Origin: Seriola aureovittata
Lineage: Eukaryota; Chordata; Actinopteri; Carangiformes; Carangidae
Direction: 5' to 3'
DNA: 64,000 bases
Assembly (NCBI RefSeq): GCF_021018895.1
Contig: NC_079384.1
Coordinates: forward strand, 4,512,140 to 4,576,139
The notes under the pieces were generated by a model that saw nothing but the letters and a program-made list of their open reading frames with translations, ran no database searches and had not been told where the DNA came from. Positions 23,001-37,400 of this stretch are shown piece after piece (positions within the stretch are counted from its first letter, which is position 1; every line of letters begins with the position of its first letter). A program made the translations under genes and the position numbers.

Positions 23001-26000
23001 GGGCCTCCTCCGTTACTCCCTCCATTTCTTCCTCAGACTCCACCTCCTTCTTCACCTTCACCACAATGCCGTTGGGGAGAGTCGGGGGTTGAATGGCCGA
23101 GGCTTTTATTAGAGTTTGAAGTTTAACCTCTGGGGATGTTTTGCTCTTCTCACCTCCTTCCTTCTCTGAGACTAATCCAACCGCCATTTTTCCCTGCTCC
23201 AGCTGGGACCTGAGGGTCTCCACTAGCCTCTGCTTCTGCCTCAGCATCCTGGTCAACTCCTCGATCTGTTTGTCTTTCTCCTGGAGCATCTGGTCTTTGT
23301 CCATGGAAGACGTGTCCATGGCTACCCTTGGCAGGGGCTCTGGAGTCTGACCCGAGGCAGCTGAAGACCTGGACAGGCTGCATGGGCTGTGGATCTCCTC
23401 TTTGACCTTGGAGAGCGGAGAGATGTTTGACGGGTGCTGAGGAGATGGGTGCAGGGTGAGTTGAGTCAAGGGAGAGCTCACCTGAAGGAGAACAGAACAA
23501 GAAGAGGATGTTAGGAACTAAGAGGCTAACTTAAAAAAGTAATTTAATCATAAACATGCCATTTGCTTCACATACAGATCTCACCATCTCTCCAAACATG
23601 TCTCCATTGCAGCTTGTCTCGTCTGGACTCATCCCTGCCAGCGACCTCTCAGACGGAGTAGGTGACACGGGAGGGCTGGAGCTGGTGCTGCCAAAACGCA
23701 TGACTCTCCCAGGGACCGCATGAGCCAACGAGGACAACGCTAACTTAAACCCGCCCTCTCCTGACTGGTGGTCAGCGGTGGTAGTCGTGGTTGGAGAGGA
23801 CGAGTTAGCGCCCTGCTGGCTCTGCTGCAATATGCCATTCTTCAAAACCACTGTGTTGCCGCAATTTTGCTCCTGGTAGTTGCGGAGCCTCTCAATGAGA
23901 TCGTTCTTGGTGCCTGAGACGGTCAAACCACGTAACTTCAGTTCCTGTTTCAGCTCAGCGACCTGATGACAAACCAAACCACCATTGACTCAAAGTGAAA
24001 GAACAAAACAAGTGAGAAGCCTGAGGTTCCCCACCTGGGAGCCGGACCTCTCAAAAAGGTCCCATAACTAATCTGAGGGGTTAAACCCAAGATGTTTTTC
24101 TCTATTTGACACTTGGACTCTTCAGATGTTTCAAATCAGTCACAAGACATGAGTTTGTTGGACCCTTAAATAGCATTTCCAGTGGGTGTGATGAGACAGC
24201 AATGTCTAACGTTACTAGTAAAAATTTCTTTTACAAAGAAAATAATAATAGTCAGCTGCCAAATTTTGAAGTAAATTTCTTGGACTTTAAAGATCAAAAA
24301 GCAGACCGCAAGATTTGTGTCAGTCGGCAACACACTTCCTGATCTCCTTCGATAGATGGCTACAAGTGGCTGAAACGTCTTAAAAATGTATTTAATTAAT
24401 TTAGTTGTTTGAATTACTTTGAACTCATCCAGGTTGGCTGGCAGAGTGCCGGGTTTGGCTCCTCCCACTGCAGCTTGGCTCTGACGGGCAGTCCCGCTCT
24501 GACTGGAGGACGCCATGGTGGTCGTTGTGGGAACGCTGCGGGAGGGGGAGGGGCCAGAGTTGGTTGTGGGGGGCTGCTCGGTTGGAGGCCTGGAGAGGAG
24601 ACAGAAAACGAGAAAGTATGAATATCCATCTCTCTCTCTACTTCTCTGAACGAACAGGGAATGCTGCTGTGAAATTCTTTTCTTATGATCATTAACACTG
24701 TGGTGCTTGACACTCACTTGGGAGGCGCGGGCAGGATGGTGTGGTAGTTGTAGTGCTGCTGTTGCTGGCTGAGGATCTGCAGCTGCAGGAAGAGCTGCTG
24801 CTGCTGAAGGAGCTTCGCGTACGACGAGTCCATCTGTGGCGGACGCTCCTTGTCTGCTTTCTGGTCTGGAGGGATGTACTGGTGGTACTTCAGCTTCTTC
24901 ACCTGTACACAGATGAAGGAGAGAGTTCAAAGGACAATTCCACTCTTTTACACTTTTACACTAGTAGATGTCCTTAATGTGCGATACTCATCGGTCTACA
25001 TACGTTACTGATATCTGACATTTTTTAAAACTCTGAATAAAACTTTGAGAAAAGGACAGATCATTGGTAATAACATAACTACAACAAAAGAGTAGTTCCA
25101 GTTGAAAAGAACAAGTGTGTTTTCTGGTACTGAGGAACCTGCGGTTGCAGAAACTGGTACGTCTTCCTCTTCAATGATGGATTTCTTCATGTATGATTGT
25201 TAAATGTGAAAATGTTTAAATTTAGGTTTTACAGGAACCGACATGAAAACAAGAGCTGAACTGCTGTCATGAGGCAGGCTGAAAATGATGAGCTGTCAGC
25301 TGCCATTATTCGATGTCTCTTCATACTCTAGTAGTTTGGATGAATATTATTCATCGGAGTCATGAATCCTGTGTCAGTGCCTGTCAAAATGAAAATGAAA
25401 CAAAGCACATGCTGACCTTGGGTTTGCTGTCCTTTGTTTTCTTAGATCTCTGTGGGGGACGATCTGAACTCGTCTTACCCTGAGACTGTAGACAGAACGT
25501 GAGAAATATGGTCATGGAGGAGGAAGTAAGGAAAAGAAGACATGAGGGAGCGTTAGCCGGTAATAGCTGCTCCACAAAAAAAAGAATCAAGGTCACATTT
25601 ATTCACAAGTCATCAAATCTGCAGGATGTTCAATTTGAAACAACCTAATTCTGCATTATTGTGTATGAAGACAGGAACATAACCAGCGTTTGCGCACCTT
25701 GATCTGTCCAGTAGAGGGACGAGAGTTCACCGTCGTTCCATTTGTCAATTTTGGGGGTGGGGAGGCAGGTGACCCATTCACCTGGGGAGGAGGTGGTGGA
25801 GGTGGTGGAGGAGGTGGAGGAGGTGGAGGAGATGGCTGAGTAAGGAACTGAGGAAAGAATGACTCTGGTTAATGGCGCAGTCATGTTTATCCGCCACTTG
25901 GCAAATTCATTTAATTAGAATTTTTTGTTTTGTTAAATAATAATTTCAACTTGATAATTTCAACTTCAAATGATGTACCTGTGTGGGAGAAATGTCCCCA

Positions 26001-29000
26001 TTCTGGGTGAGTGCATCAGAGGGGGACAGCTGGGGAACGGCACTCAGGGGAGAATCGTGATTGGTCAGCTGATCTGGTGACAGAGCATCACTGCTGTCTT
26101 CATCTAAAGACGAGCTCTCTCCCCCGGCTCCCTTCGGAGAATCTGTGACAGAGCAGAAGTGTTTCCAGATTCAGTGAACTGAGTCACGGTGGCGTCTCTT
26201 TGGTGATTTCTCATGAACTTCTCTCTCCAGTGAAAAAGTGAAAATGGATTGTGAGTCTAAGAATTTTCCCAATCCACAGAAGTCAAGCAGTTCATTCCCC
26301 CCACAATCTGTAACATGGTCTCTGTGATGAACATTGCAAAACAGCGATGAGTAATTTTAGAGAAGTAATGCCTGACCAAGTTTCAAAACAGTATTATGTG
26401 CACATAAAGATGTTGTGTCATTTCTGTGACTTATTAGTCAAAAGTTGTGTGGTTTAGTTTTTATTATCACATCCACTGAGATGATGAAACCCCGAGCTAC
26501 TAAGCAGTGTGTGTTCACACACTCACCTCTAATATACAGTATTACAAATGTATGTGGATACCCGAATGTTGTAACTAAAGGTGTGTTCAGACTGAATGTG
26601 AGGTATAAGGTAATGAAACAATAGAGGTGAACATGTTTTAACTAGAGCACTCATCCCTGAGCTGTACGCTCCAATGAATTCACCAAGCATCCAACAGTTA
26701 GGTGTGGCCAAAACCACTTTACATGCAGTCTCAATGCACCTTTAGGAGTTCCATATTTTGTGTGCCAGTCTTTATGAATCCCGCAGGTGCTGTGTAAAAG
26801 TGTGTATCTCTGCAGCAGCTCGTTCGAGCGTCATAAATGGACGAGAAAAGAGTTTTCTTGGGAATGTTTTGTTCTTCCTTTATTTGTACTTGCTAAACTC
26901 AACTGTCTGTCTCTTTAAACAATTCAGCCTGGATAAATAATGTGTTTGAATGTATATGTGTGTGTGTGTGTACAAACGTTCGACTGTGCTGTTTGTTGGT
27001 TGGGCTTTGTGACTGCTCCTGACCGTCCATGTGACTGCATGGTTGTGTGTATCTGTGTGTGCTTGTATTGTGTGATAATGATTGTAAATGTGACTCCGCA
27101 CCAATGTTCTTATTGGATGTGTGCACTTTCTGCAAGGTTCATGTGACCGTTTAAGACTGTTAATAATTGTGTGCGACTGAATGTTGTGAGGTGTGTGTAC
27201 CCACCCAGCAGTGAGTGCTGCAGAGGGCAGGTGACAGACAGGATGTTCTTGTGAACCAGTTCGATGGGACCTGGTCTGTGGGAGATCTTGTCGTTGAGGT
27301 CGTCGGCCAGTCGTGCTCTCTTCAGCTGCAGTTGCTTGGCCTGCAGGGACGGCTCTGCTGACGTCTCTGTGCAGGAAACAACACAACAACATGCATGCAC
27401 GCAAATTCATTCATCTAGCGGTTCAGTTTGACCTATAATATAACCAGATGGCAGCTTGTAAGTGCTTCGTACCCGTGGGATATAAATTGACATATATTGT
27501 AGTCCATGTTAATATTGTGAAAAAATCCACAGAGACAGGAAGCTGGCTTTCTGGAGATCACAGATACTGTATTTTGGGCCTTTTTTTTTTTTTTTAAAGC
27601 ACTTCCTGAATTAGAATTCAAGCTCTATTTAAAAACCAGCTGCTACTTGAAAGAGAAAGTATCTATCTGAGACTTTACATTAACCGGGGGACAACAAGTT
27701 GAACGGCACCAAGCTGGTATATAAAACAAACACATCACCTCATGGAGACAAACACATGCAGACACAACTGCGGAGCATGGGAAAGGCCTTATTTCAAACT
27801 CAAATGTTGCTGTCAAATAATAAGAAATTACAGTTTAACCAAAGTCCAAGAGTAAATACAAAGTAGGAACTACACAATACAAACAAGTTTTGTTTAATAT
27901 ATGATTCCTTTTAAATGAAGTTTCGTGTATTTCACCTGACTGACTTCAACCTTTCACTCCACACTTTTGTTCTCACTAAGAGAATTCTTCTGAATCTAAA
28001 GGTTAAAAACTCACCCTCCAGAATGTGCATCCTGACGAGCTCGGAGCGCTCAGGGCGACTCCGGATCTTTCTCTTCAGATAGTCCTCGGTCTGGGGGAAA
28101 ACACAGGAGACGCACACATCATGGTGGGGCAGCAAATGGAAGACAGAGGATCACAAGCAGAAGGATGAGAGAGAATAAAGGTTGTAGGGAAGATGAGAAA
28201 AAAAAAAAATGGACACTTGTTACAATTCAATAAACTGCTACTGATCACATAGTTTTTTTTAGTCGCCATGTTGGTTGCACTGCCGTAGTGTCGCAGCATG
28301 ACACTCACCAGATATCAAGTATTAAGCAATGTGCCATCACGTGCATTTCTTTTCCTTTTCTTTTTTTTTTGTGTGGGTGAAGTTAATGCAGCTTTGTTTG
28401 GGACGGTTCTCATGGCTAATGCTAAAGCATCAAGCTAAAGAGTGTGACACAGATGCAGATAATTAATCACAGTTTTCACTAAGCAAAATTACATGCTGGC
28501 ATGTTGCATGTCAGTCTGAACCTCACTATTACAAGAAAAAACAACTATGCAACCCTGCTGGTTAATGTGGCTTCATACATACAGGTGTTCTACTTTAATA
28601 CGGTTTGTGGACCACCCATGGTTTTGATTTAGATCCTGATAAGTGTCTATAATAAAAGTAGAATTCAATTACTTTGTGTTATGCTGTTTGTACAAGTACA
28701 TATGTTTCACGTATGTTTGTACTGTGCGTAAGACACTCACCCTCGCTCGCTCCAGACTCCTCCGCTGTTCGTGAAAGGCTGCCGGGCTTTTCAGTGCTGC
28801 ATGGAGAGAGGGATGGGGGGGGTGGGAGGGGTGGAGAGATGGAGATGAGTGCAGCACAGACTCGCACAGACTTGTGTCATGATGCGCCTTTCAGCAAGTG
28901 ACAACGAGTGAACACATACAGCTATAGAGGAAGACAGATTCAAAGCAGAAGAGGCTGCGTACGAGAAGGTCCAGACTGCTATTTCTGAACCACACACTCA

Positions 29001-30126
29001 TATCACAGCTCAGTGGGTTGACGGGCCTGCGCAGCATGCTGTGTGTGCAGGAATAAAGCAGTCTTTCTGCAGTCGAAGCCTAATTCTATTATCACTAAGA
29101 AAATTGAAAGTGCAGTTGTTTTCTGTGGGCTGTTACTATGCTGCTCGGATCCTTGCGGCTTTTACATTGGAGCAGCTGCAGAAAGTGTTCAGTTAGCAGT
29201 CGCTGGCGCTTAGGAAAGTTAGGTTTTTACGGGAGCAAACAGTCAGCCATACCTCATGGAACCACATGACTGTAACCGTGACCAAACTCCTACTCAGCAG
29301 TTTCATTAGCCAAAATATAACCATACTCCCCTGTGGGAGCTCAGTCAGTCACATTGTTCCATACAGTTTTTCCTACATTTGGATGCATTTTGCAGAGGCA
29401 CGAATTCCAACACACACAACGGCAAAATCTTTTCACATACCCTGATTATAGTCTTACATATTCTAAAAGCAGCATGGACAGAGGGATGCTTCGTGACAGT
29501 TTTATGGATATTTTAAACAGAAAATGCTCCTTAAGTGATGTTGACTTTTCAAGATTTGTAGATTGCAGACAATGCAAACTATTTAAAAGGCCAACTGTCT
29601 GCGTTAAGTCTGATAGATGGACTGTGCCTGGAAGTCTGAGGGGCATCAATTCTTGATGCCCAATAGTCTGGAGTTGATATTCAAAAAGGAGCGTGAAGAC
29701 AGAGGAGAGATTGTGGATTGATGCATCGACCGCCGCATACAAAGATTATCTACATTCATCACTGCTCTAACTGTCAGTAATGTATCTAGTGCGTGGGTGG
29801 GGCTGTAAATATCTATGTGATATTTGTGTGTGTGTGTGTGTGTGTATCAGTTGTGGCTTGTATTTGGTTGTTCTCAAAAGCAACAACAGAAGCCCCCAGC
29901 CTTTAAATTAGAAACTTTTTCATTTTCAAATGTAAAGGCGAGGCCAAACAGACTCAAACAAAGAGGTTCACTCTGTTTGGGGAAGGATATTCGGAGGACA
30001 GTGGCAGTTACAATGATGTAACATAGCAATGGTCTGATTGGTCAACAGCTGGTGAAATCCGTGCCAAGGGTGTGTTTGTGTGTTTGCAAGCGTGGTCTGG
30101 CTACAGCGGGGCGTCAACTCTATGTT

Positions 30127-30165
<39 letters not shown>

Positions 30166-33100
30166 CACAGATGACTGGGTGGGGGTGGGAGGCATTCCTG
30201 TGTCACATCCCCCTGACGTTGAAACAAGAAGACCTACATACCAGTTGTGATATAACCAAACGGTCAAAATCACAACATAACGGCAAAAAACAAACAACCG
30301 CTCAGCTGATCCCATCACTAACATCTGCTGGAACTAATGTCTCGTTAGTTAAGTTAGTTCGTCAACATTTCAGACTCATATTGGTTTTTTTATTGGGTCA
30401 CTGATTCTCTTTATGGATTTAACTTTTCTGTAATGTTTTGTGAAACACATGTTTCTCTTGGGCGATCCTAGAGTTTCTCCTATCACCGAACAGAGGAGCC
30501 GCTAACCATGAGAAAAAACAAAAACGCTTTTACTGCTGTCCAAAGCACATAAATTTGAGATCACTTCCCATAACCAACATCATCTAATGTTGTTTTTTTT
30601 TTTTTTTGAGAGAGAGAGAGGGGAAAAATTGAGCTTTTCTTAGAATGGTGACATGTAATCGTCAGCTTCTCAGTCTCTCACAGTATTTCCACTTTCACAG
30701 CAATATTTACTGCAGCTGCCGCCTTCTGCTGCCTCTGACTCCCTCTGTCATTGCTCGGTCTGTGTGTACACAATATAGCTATAATTGACTTTTTTTTTTT
30801 TTTATTCGGTTTCTGCACAAGTACAAAACAGTGATTTAACTGAATGTCTGAACAGCTGGCCCTTATGACTGCCACATCAATCTCTCCTCTATATTTATGC
30901 AATTAACAAGGAACAATACAAACAACAACACCTGTGTCGTGTCTCCGGCTATAGTGAAACACAAGAGGTTTATCCTGAAGAACGAGCCGAGCGAGTGGCC
31001 ATCTTTCTCTTTCTCAAAATGATCTGTTGATTCAAGAGCGCTCTCACAAGCTGGTGCTACTAATGTACAAATGTACAACTTAATTATTTGACAACATCAA
31101 ACAAACAAGACAGAAAAGTATTAAACACCTTCGGCAAATACATAGTGTTTTCAAATCTGTTTTCATTAGTGGGAACATGACCCGATACCCGATACTACTC
31201 TTTGCAAAAGCTCCACTACCCTGACGCTGACCTTTCAATCTATTATGACACAGACGCATCACATGACTGACCTAAAGACACAGGCGCATTGTTATTGCTT
31301 GTTCACCCATATATCTATGCATTTAACCTCTCCTAATCCACCGTAATTATTCTCTTTTGTATCCCTCTTGTCCACAATCACCCTGCTTCACATTTACACA
31401 CTAGATATTGACACAGTGCAACAGCAGCAACTTAGGTCCATCACTGCGGCAGATTGGAGGTCAAGTGCCTTGCCCTAAAATACCCTGAAAGAATGAGAGA
31501 AGGAAGGTGGAAAGTTACTCATTCACACCACTTACTGCTGCAAAACCAGTGTGAGTATTTGATACCACAGCAGGAACTCGCCCTTCATCAGTTCTCAGGA
31601 CTCACTGTCTCCTCTACAGCTGGGAAACGCAACATCACAATACGGTAACGATTTATGTTCATATCACCGTGATACAATTCCACCGCAGAGTCGATAAATG
31701 ATGATGCACCCTCCTCTCCTCGCTGCTCGTCAGCAGTTCATACAATCTTTATGGTCCAATAATTCAACTGGGCTCTTGAAAGCTGAACAGCCCTTGCTCT
31801 ACCTTGCTGAGTCTCAAGGCAACAGTCAAAATAAGTGCTCTTTGTTGGAAGCAAACACAGTCTTTGATAACTCTCTTATAAACCCACGGCTTCTATTTTT
31901 CTCTCTTTATGTATTAAGTGTCTGTATCTCCACAGAACAGTATCTATAAACTGAAATATTCCTCTAGTACATGCTGAGTCCAGTGCAGCTAATGGTCTGG
32001 CATGAGGCCTGTTGCATAAGTAGACAGATTTACTGTAACGACTGAACAGTCAAATATGAGACTCCATGCTGCCCACTAAAACGAGCCCTCGGTCTGAGTG
32101 TCCACTCAGGTGCATTATTTCATGCCTAGCACTTTCTGGTTAGTTACTGTAAGTGCATCTACAGTGGACCCTGCTAATTCAGGGTCAGATATTACCATTA
32201 GCAAACAGCAAAGCGTGACATGAAACAACTATTCTGTCTCCCTTTCTACGGCCCAAACAGCGACCATGTAAGTTACTCCACCTCCATCCTTTTCTACTCC
32301 ACAATCACTTGGTCACAGACGATTAACTACCATATATACTGTATGAGGCTGAATGCTGGGTGCTAGTTTTTGGGGTTTTTTTAAATACAAAAGAAAGGAA
32401 AATTTTAATAAACACGTCCACGCCTCTAATGATGTGTGGCACACTGAAACAGGAAGTGGATACAGAAGAAGAGGAAGCTGCCCTGTTTGATAACACAAAG
32501 TGGTGCAAAGACACCATGAAATATAACACATACAGAATGTACAAATTCATAACACATGCTGATAAGGGAGGTCCTTTTCTGCAAGAAAAATTGAATGTAA
32601 AAACAGAGCCTCAAAAATAATATTGTATTTGCTGAAGATATTTTGATATCAAACACAGGAAGACACAATTTACTGACATATCCTGTATAGCAGATGTAGA
32701 TATCCAGATGTGTGAGGCCCATTCAGCATGTGAGTCAGTGGCTCATACACGGAGCTCAGTGTTGATATCATACAACAACACAATCAGTCTTTGACCTCGA
32801 CTCAAAGGCACAGACACACTTCCCTAAGTTGTCTGCATGGGTTTCTAAGCTCTTCCAAACACTAAATAAAAATAAAAACTATCTTTAGGTGAGACTGGAT
32901 CAGTTTGATCTTTTTTCTGTGGTGTGTGTCGAGCATGTGAATCACTGGCATATATATATATATACGTATATTAAAGTGGAACTTACTCCACTGACTGTGC
33001 ATCATGGAAGTTGCACAACACAATACCGTTTGATTCACTGACAAAACCCCTGAGCATCACAGAGACTTAAGGCAGAGACTTACGTGGCATGATCCCTTGG

Positions 33101-34369
33101 CTGACCAGTTCCTCTCGTGTTCGTCTCTGCTGGAGTTTGAGCTGGAGGACTGCATGAAGACAGAGGAGGTGAGGGGGACACAGAGGAGAAGAGAGAGTCA
33201 GTCACGGCCCGGTGAGAATAAGAAACTGCAGCGATGGAGCTCTTAAAGCTTCCTTATTGTCTCTTATTGCCCACTGATCAGAAGTCCATCTGCCCAGTTC
33301 AGATGGATAACCACGCTGGGGAACCTAGATGCATTTGAACCGACATGAAGAGGACCTGCACTCTCTGATACCCAAGTCATCCTCCCATTTCCTCCTTCTT
33401 TTGTGCTTTTTTTTGAAGCTACAGAGGAGGCGGGTACAAGGAGGGCGTGAGCAGGGTACTACACACTTCCTGTTTCTGAGCATTTTCTTTTTATTTCTGT
33501 GCTGAGTTGTGTTTCGTAGAAAAAATAATCATTCATCAAAGAACCAGTGAGAGACACAAAGCAAGCACAGCAAAACAGATAAAAGAAATCAGCAAAGGAT
33601 GCAAAGAGAACAATAAGATCGCCACGATCAGAGAGGAGATCATGAAAAAAGGAAAGAAATAGAGCATATGGGCTGATCGCAGCGTCATTTCAAAACAGGA
33701 AGTGCTAGTTACATAACACAGAAGCCAGGAGACTGAGTTTTAAGGAACACAGCACTGGGCAAAAAGAGATGGACCATGTTTGACCCGTTTGCACAAACAC
33801 TGAATTTCAGTTCTTGTGCATCGTGTAGGCCTGTCATTCTCGTCTTTATACCTTTTAAAGTCAAACTAATTTTGCTAATTATCTGAGCTGGAAGCTTATC
33901 ATTTCTCATTCTAGCCTCATGAACATAACTGAATGTTAGATTTATTTTATAAGGAATTTTTAAAATATGGATGGCAGCAGGATCAAGCAAGTGCATTGTA
34001 TTTCTTCATTTGGTGCAGTATCAGTTTCCTGCAACACAACTAAGGGAAGTGAGCCGGACCTTTACAGAAATGCACACAACAAAGAATTGTCTGTGGTGCA
34101 GAGGTTTTTCTGAGATCGATAAGCGACTGGTATTTCACTAAACTACCACTGTACTTCTTGGCAACAGGCTGTTCTGCAACATGTGTTGCATGTACTGACA
34201 ATGCAACACATGTTCTTATCATCATCCAAGTTCACATGGTTCGATAAAATCAGAGGAAGGAAAGAGTATGCTCTTACACCAAATACTATTTTCACCGACA
34301 CAGACCTTCAGCTCAGCTCCACTCAGCTGAGACTCTTGTTTTATATGCACCAGCTGTCCCTGCTGAAGC

Positions 34370-34431
<62 letters not shown>

Positions 34432-37400
34432 TGTGTGTGTGTGTGTGCATGCATGTGTGAAGTGGAACACACCACCGAGGCTTCCCAAGCATTTCTGGCC
34501 CGGGTTGTGTCTGCTACTTTGAGGACAAGCAGCACCTGTTCATTCCCACTAACAAAGTGACATCATTGGTGCTCGCAGGCTAGCTAACCGGTTAGCGTCC
34601 TGCGTAGCTGCCGCTGTGTTAGCCCTCTGTTATGACAAACAATCCAGGCCTGGACAGCAACACTGCGATTCCCATGAATTAACGTCAGAGCCTATGTAAG
34701 TAAATGTCATTCTTTAGCTCTAAATCCTTGCTGGCGATCCCAGCTCCTTTCTGTTATAGTTACAAGTGTGCATGCTCTAAATCTTAAGGGATCAGAGCAG
34801 CACTAGAGACTCTCCTCTGGAAGCAATAACATGTCAGTTCACATTCAGCAGCGTAAACACAGAGACCTAAACCGAGCTAGAGGAATTCATGTATATGTTG
34901 CACCTATGCAGCAGCTGAGAGATGAATTTTCCCTCAGTGCCAAGCACACAAGCAAACACATAGGAGACTCACGTGTTGCCTGGACCGATGCACACACAAA
35001 CGCAAAAACACACACACAGACATGCTGACCGTGCCGCGGCACAGTGCAGGATAAGATACCAAGAGGTTTATTCTGGGAAAGAGAATCTTACACTTTCCCT
35101 CTATCCCCAGCCTCACGTCTCAGCGCTCCATCCTTCCACACCAAGGACACTCCAGTTAACTTATTCATTCTCTCCCGCACTCGCTTTCTCATTCCTCTCT
35201 TTAGTCTTCATCTCCGACACTAAGTGAATTGGCTGTTTAGTCCAGTGGCCACAGTAGCTTGTAATGGCTTTTATCACCAGTTAAAAAAACGACAAAGTGT
35301 CAGTCATCATTGAAGTCATTTTCAATAGCAGAAACCTCACAGTGACACCTCATATGTGCTAGTGATGGTTCTAAGTGTGAAAAGCTGCAGCGGTTGAAAG
35401 TGGTTGTTGAAACTGTGAGAACAATGCAGACATAACAATGTAATTGTCAATACATTACATATATTACATACATAACATATAAGTAAAACCAAAAGGGTCA
35501 CAAATATGGAGGCTGGAATTGCTGGTACTATATAACCTTAGCCATTAAGTTACTGTAGCTCTGCACTGGTGTCACTATCAGTTACATACTATAAACATCA
35601 CTGTGGAAAGGAAAATTAAATAAATATTTCTGATAAAAATCAATCCCCTCACATGAACAGTGGAATATTTGTAACGTTCAGCAGCAGCAGCGAAAAAGTT
35701 CTATGTTTAGGAATATGGTAATGGGTGGAGGAGAAAAGTGATTACGACAGCACATGTAAACATGTTATCTGATCTGCCCTAACATTACTGACAGTAACCC
35801 GATTCCACGTGCGCATGTAAATCTTGTCAGTGGTGATGTGAATACTTGTAACTGTAAAAAGCTGAATTGATGATTGAATAAACTGGGATTAAACAAGACA
35901 CCGTCTTTCTCTTCTGGAGACCAGGACGCACTCCGCAGCTTAAATCAGGTTTGAAGGCCATATCGGTTAATTTGAGAAAAAAGGATGAAAAGGCAGGGCG
36001 GTTTTTATTAGGATACTAGGCCACAGCCAAAACTGGCCTCCGCAGTCATACGAAGTTAGAGAGAGGGAACACAGAGAGGCGGAGGAGACGGCAGAGATGG
36101 CTGCATTTACGGCTTTTAGATGAAGCAGAGGGAACAACAATCATTGCGTTTCTCATTCGTGCCTGTGACACCTCAAACCACTGAGCCAACCTGCTGCCAG
36201 ACTGAGTCACAGTGAAAGTCACATAAAATGTAAAGTTAGAGGAACTGCATCCTGTTTTCACACTTCATTTTTCTAATTTTGCGCTCAGTATTGGCCTACA
36301 TCTAACTTCTTCCCCCCCCCCAATTCTAATGTCTAATTTTTTATCTTTTAGCCCATAACATGTCACATGTCACACAACGACAATGTTATGTAATAGAGAA
36401 AAATCAAGCAAATATTGATATGTCACCTGATAAATAACTAAACAAATAACCAATGACGCAGATGACAAATATAACTGATGAAGTTTTTGACAGAATATTA
36501 GCATTTGTTATTTGTGTAGTGAGACTTTTCACACATTTTTCTAATCTTGCTCTGCAGTTTCTGCGCTTAACGAGCAGTACATCACGGCAGAGAGGTCACA
36601 TACATTACCGTCACCTACTACAACAAACGAAAAAGTAAAGTAAGCGGGGGGAAAAGGAGACACTAGGGTTAGATTTAAGGTTAAAGTGGCGTTAGATAGG
36701 GAGAAGGAAAAGATCGCAGAGGTGGAGAACAATTTCTTAGTGGCCAACTGGGCTAATCCTGCTGCGCTCATGTGTCATTAGATCTGATTAAACATGTCTG
36801 AGTTTGTCATTGTCCCCAAAGACCCCCAGGCCTGGCACAGCTAAGCCTACACACACACACCCCCGCCCATAGCAACACGCATGAAGAAAGAATGCCACAA
36901 ACCCACACCGGGTGTGGAAGTGGGCACACGAAGACGGAAACATATATGATTACACTGACACATGCCCGGCTACCGAACCCCGCTTACACCAGTCCCACAG
37001 ATTCTCTTGGCATCGGCGCTGGAAATATTTCTTTTTTGGAGAGCTCGTTAATATTCTCCTGCATGAGCTCATCATTTGCACAGTAGCGCAGTTTGATTGC
37101 ATCTGTTTGAACAGAGGGATGGAATGCCGCGCCTGACCACGGCAAATGTTTCACACATCGGTCCAGAATGGAAAGAGGCTGGAGGGCAGGAACAATACAA
37201 GGTTAAGGGCCACTGCTGCTCTGCTCTGGGAAGGCAGATGACAACAAGAAGGGTTGGGGTGAATACTGATTGATCTTTAAGTTCAAGGAAAACAAGTCAA
37301 ATTCCCAAAGCTCTCATGGTTTGATGCATTTCACAGCACTCAGGCTTTCTGTAGACGTGATACATGCTCCTCTGACGAATTCAGCAAAGATTAGCAGGTA

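Larger units (their letters stand above)
28797..33083. other. mrtfa intron between RPEL1 and spacer exons
   Basis: About 4.3 kb without recognised coding exons. It holds a (TG)n near 29,825, a perfect short hairpin at 29,641-29,661, a (TG)n at 30,130-30,164, poly-T runs near 30,595 and 30,790, and a possible SINE-like remnant near 31,440-31,640. The 107-codon plus-strand frame at 29,333-29,656 has no recognised domain. Confidence 0.7.

Noticed and set aside
29333..29742. Overlapping frames of ~100 codons on both strands
   Set aside because: No domain, no paired splice sites in phase with mrtfa, and both strands are equally open, which suggests chance.
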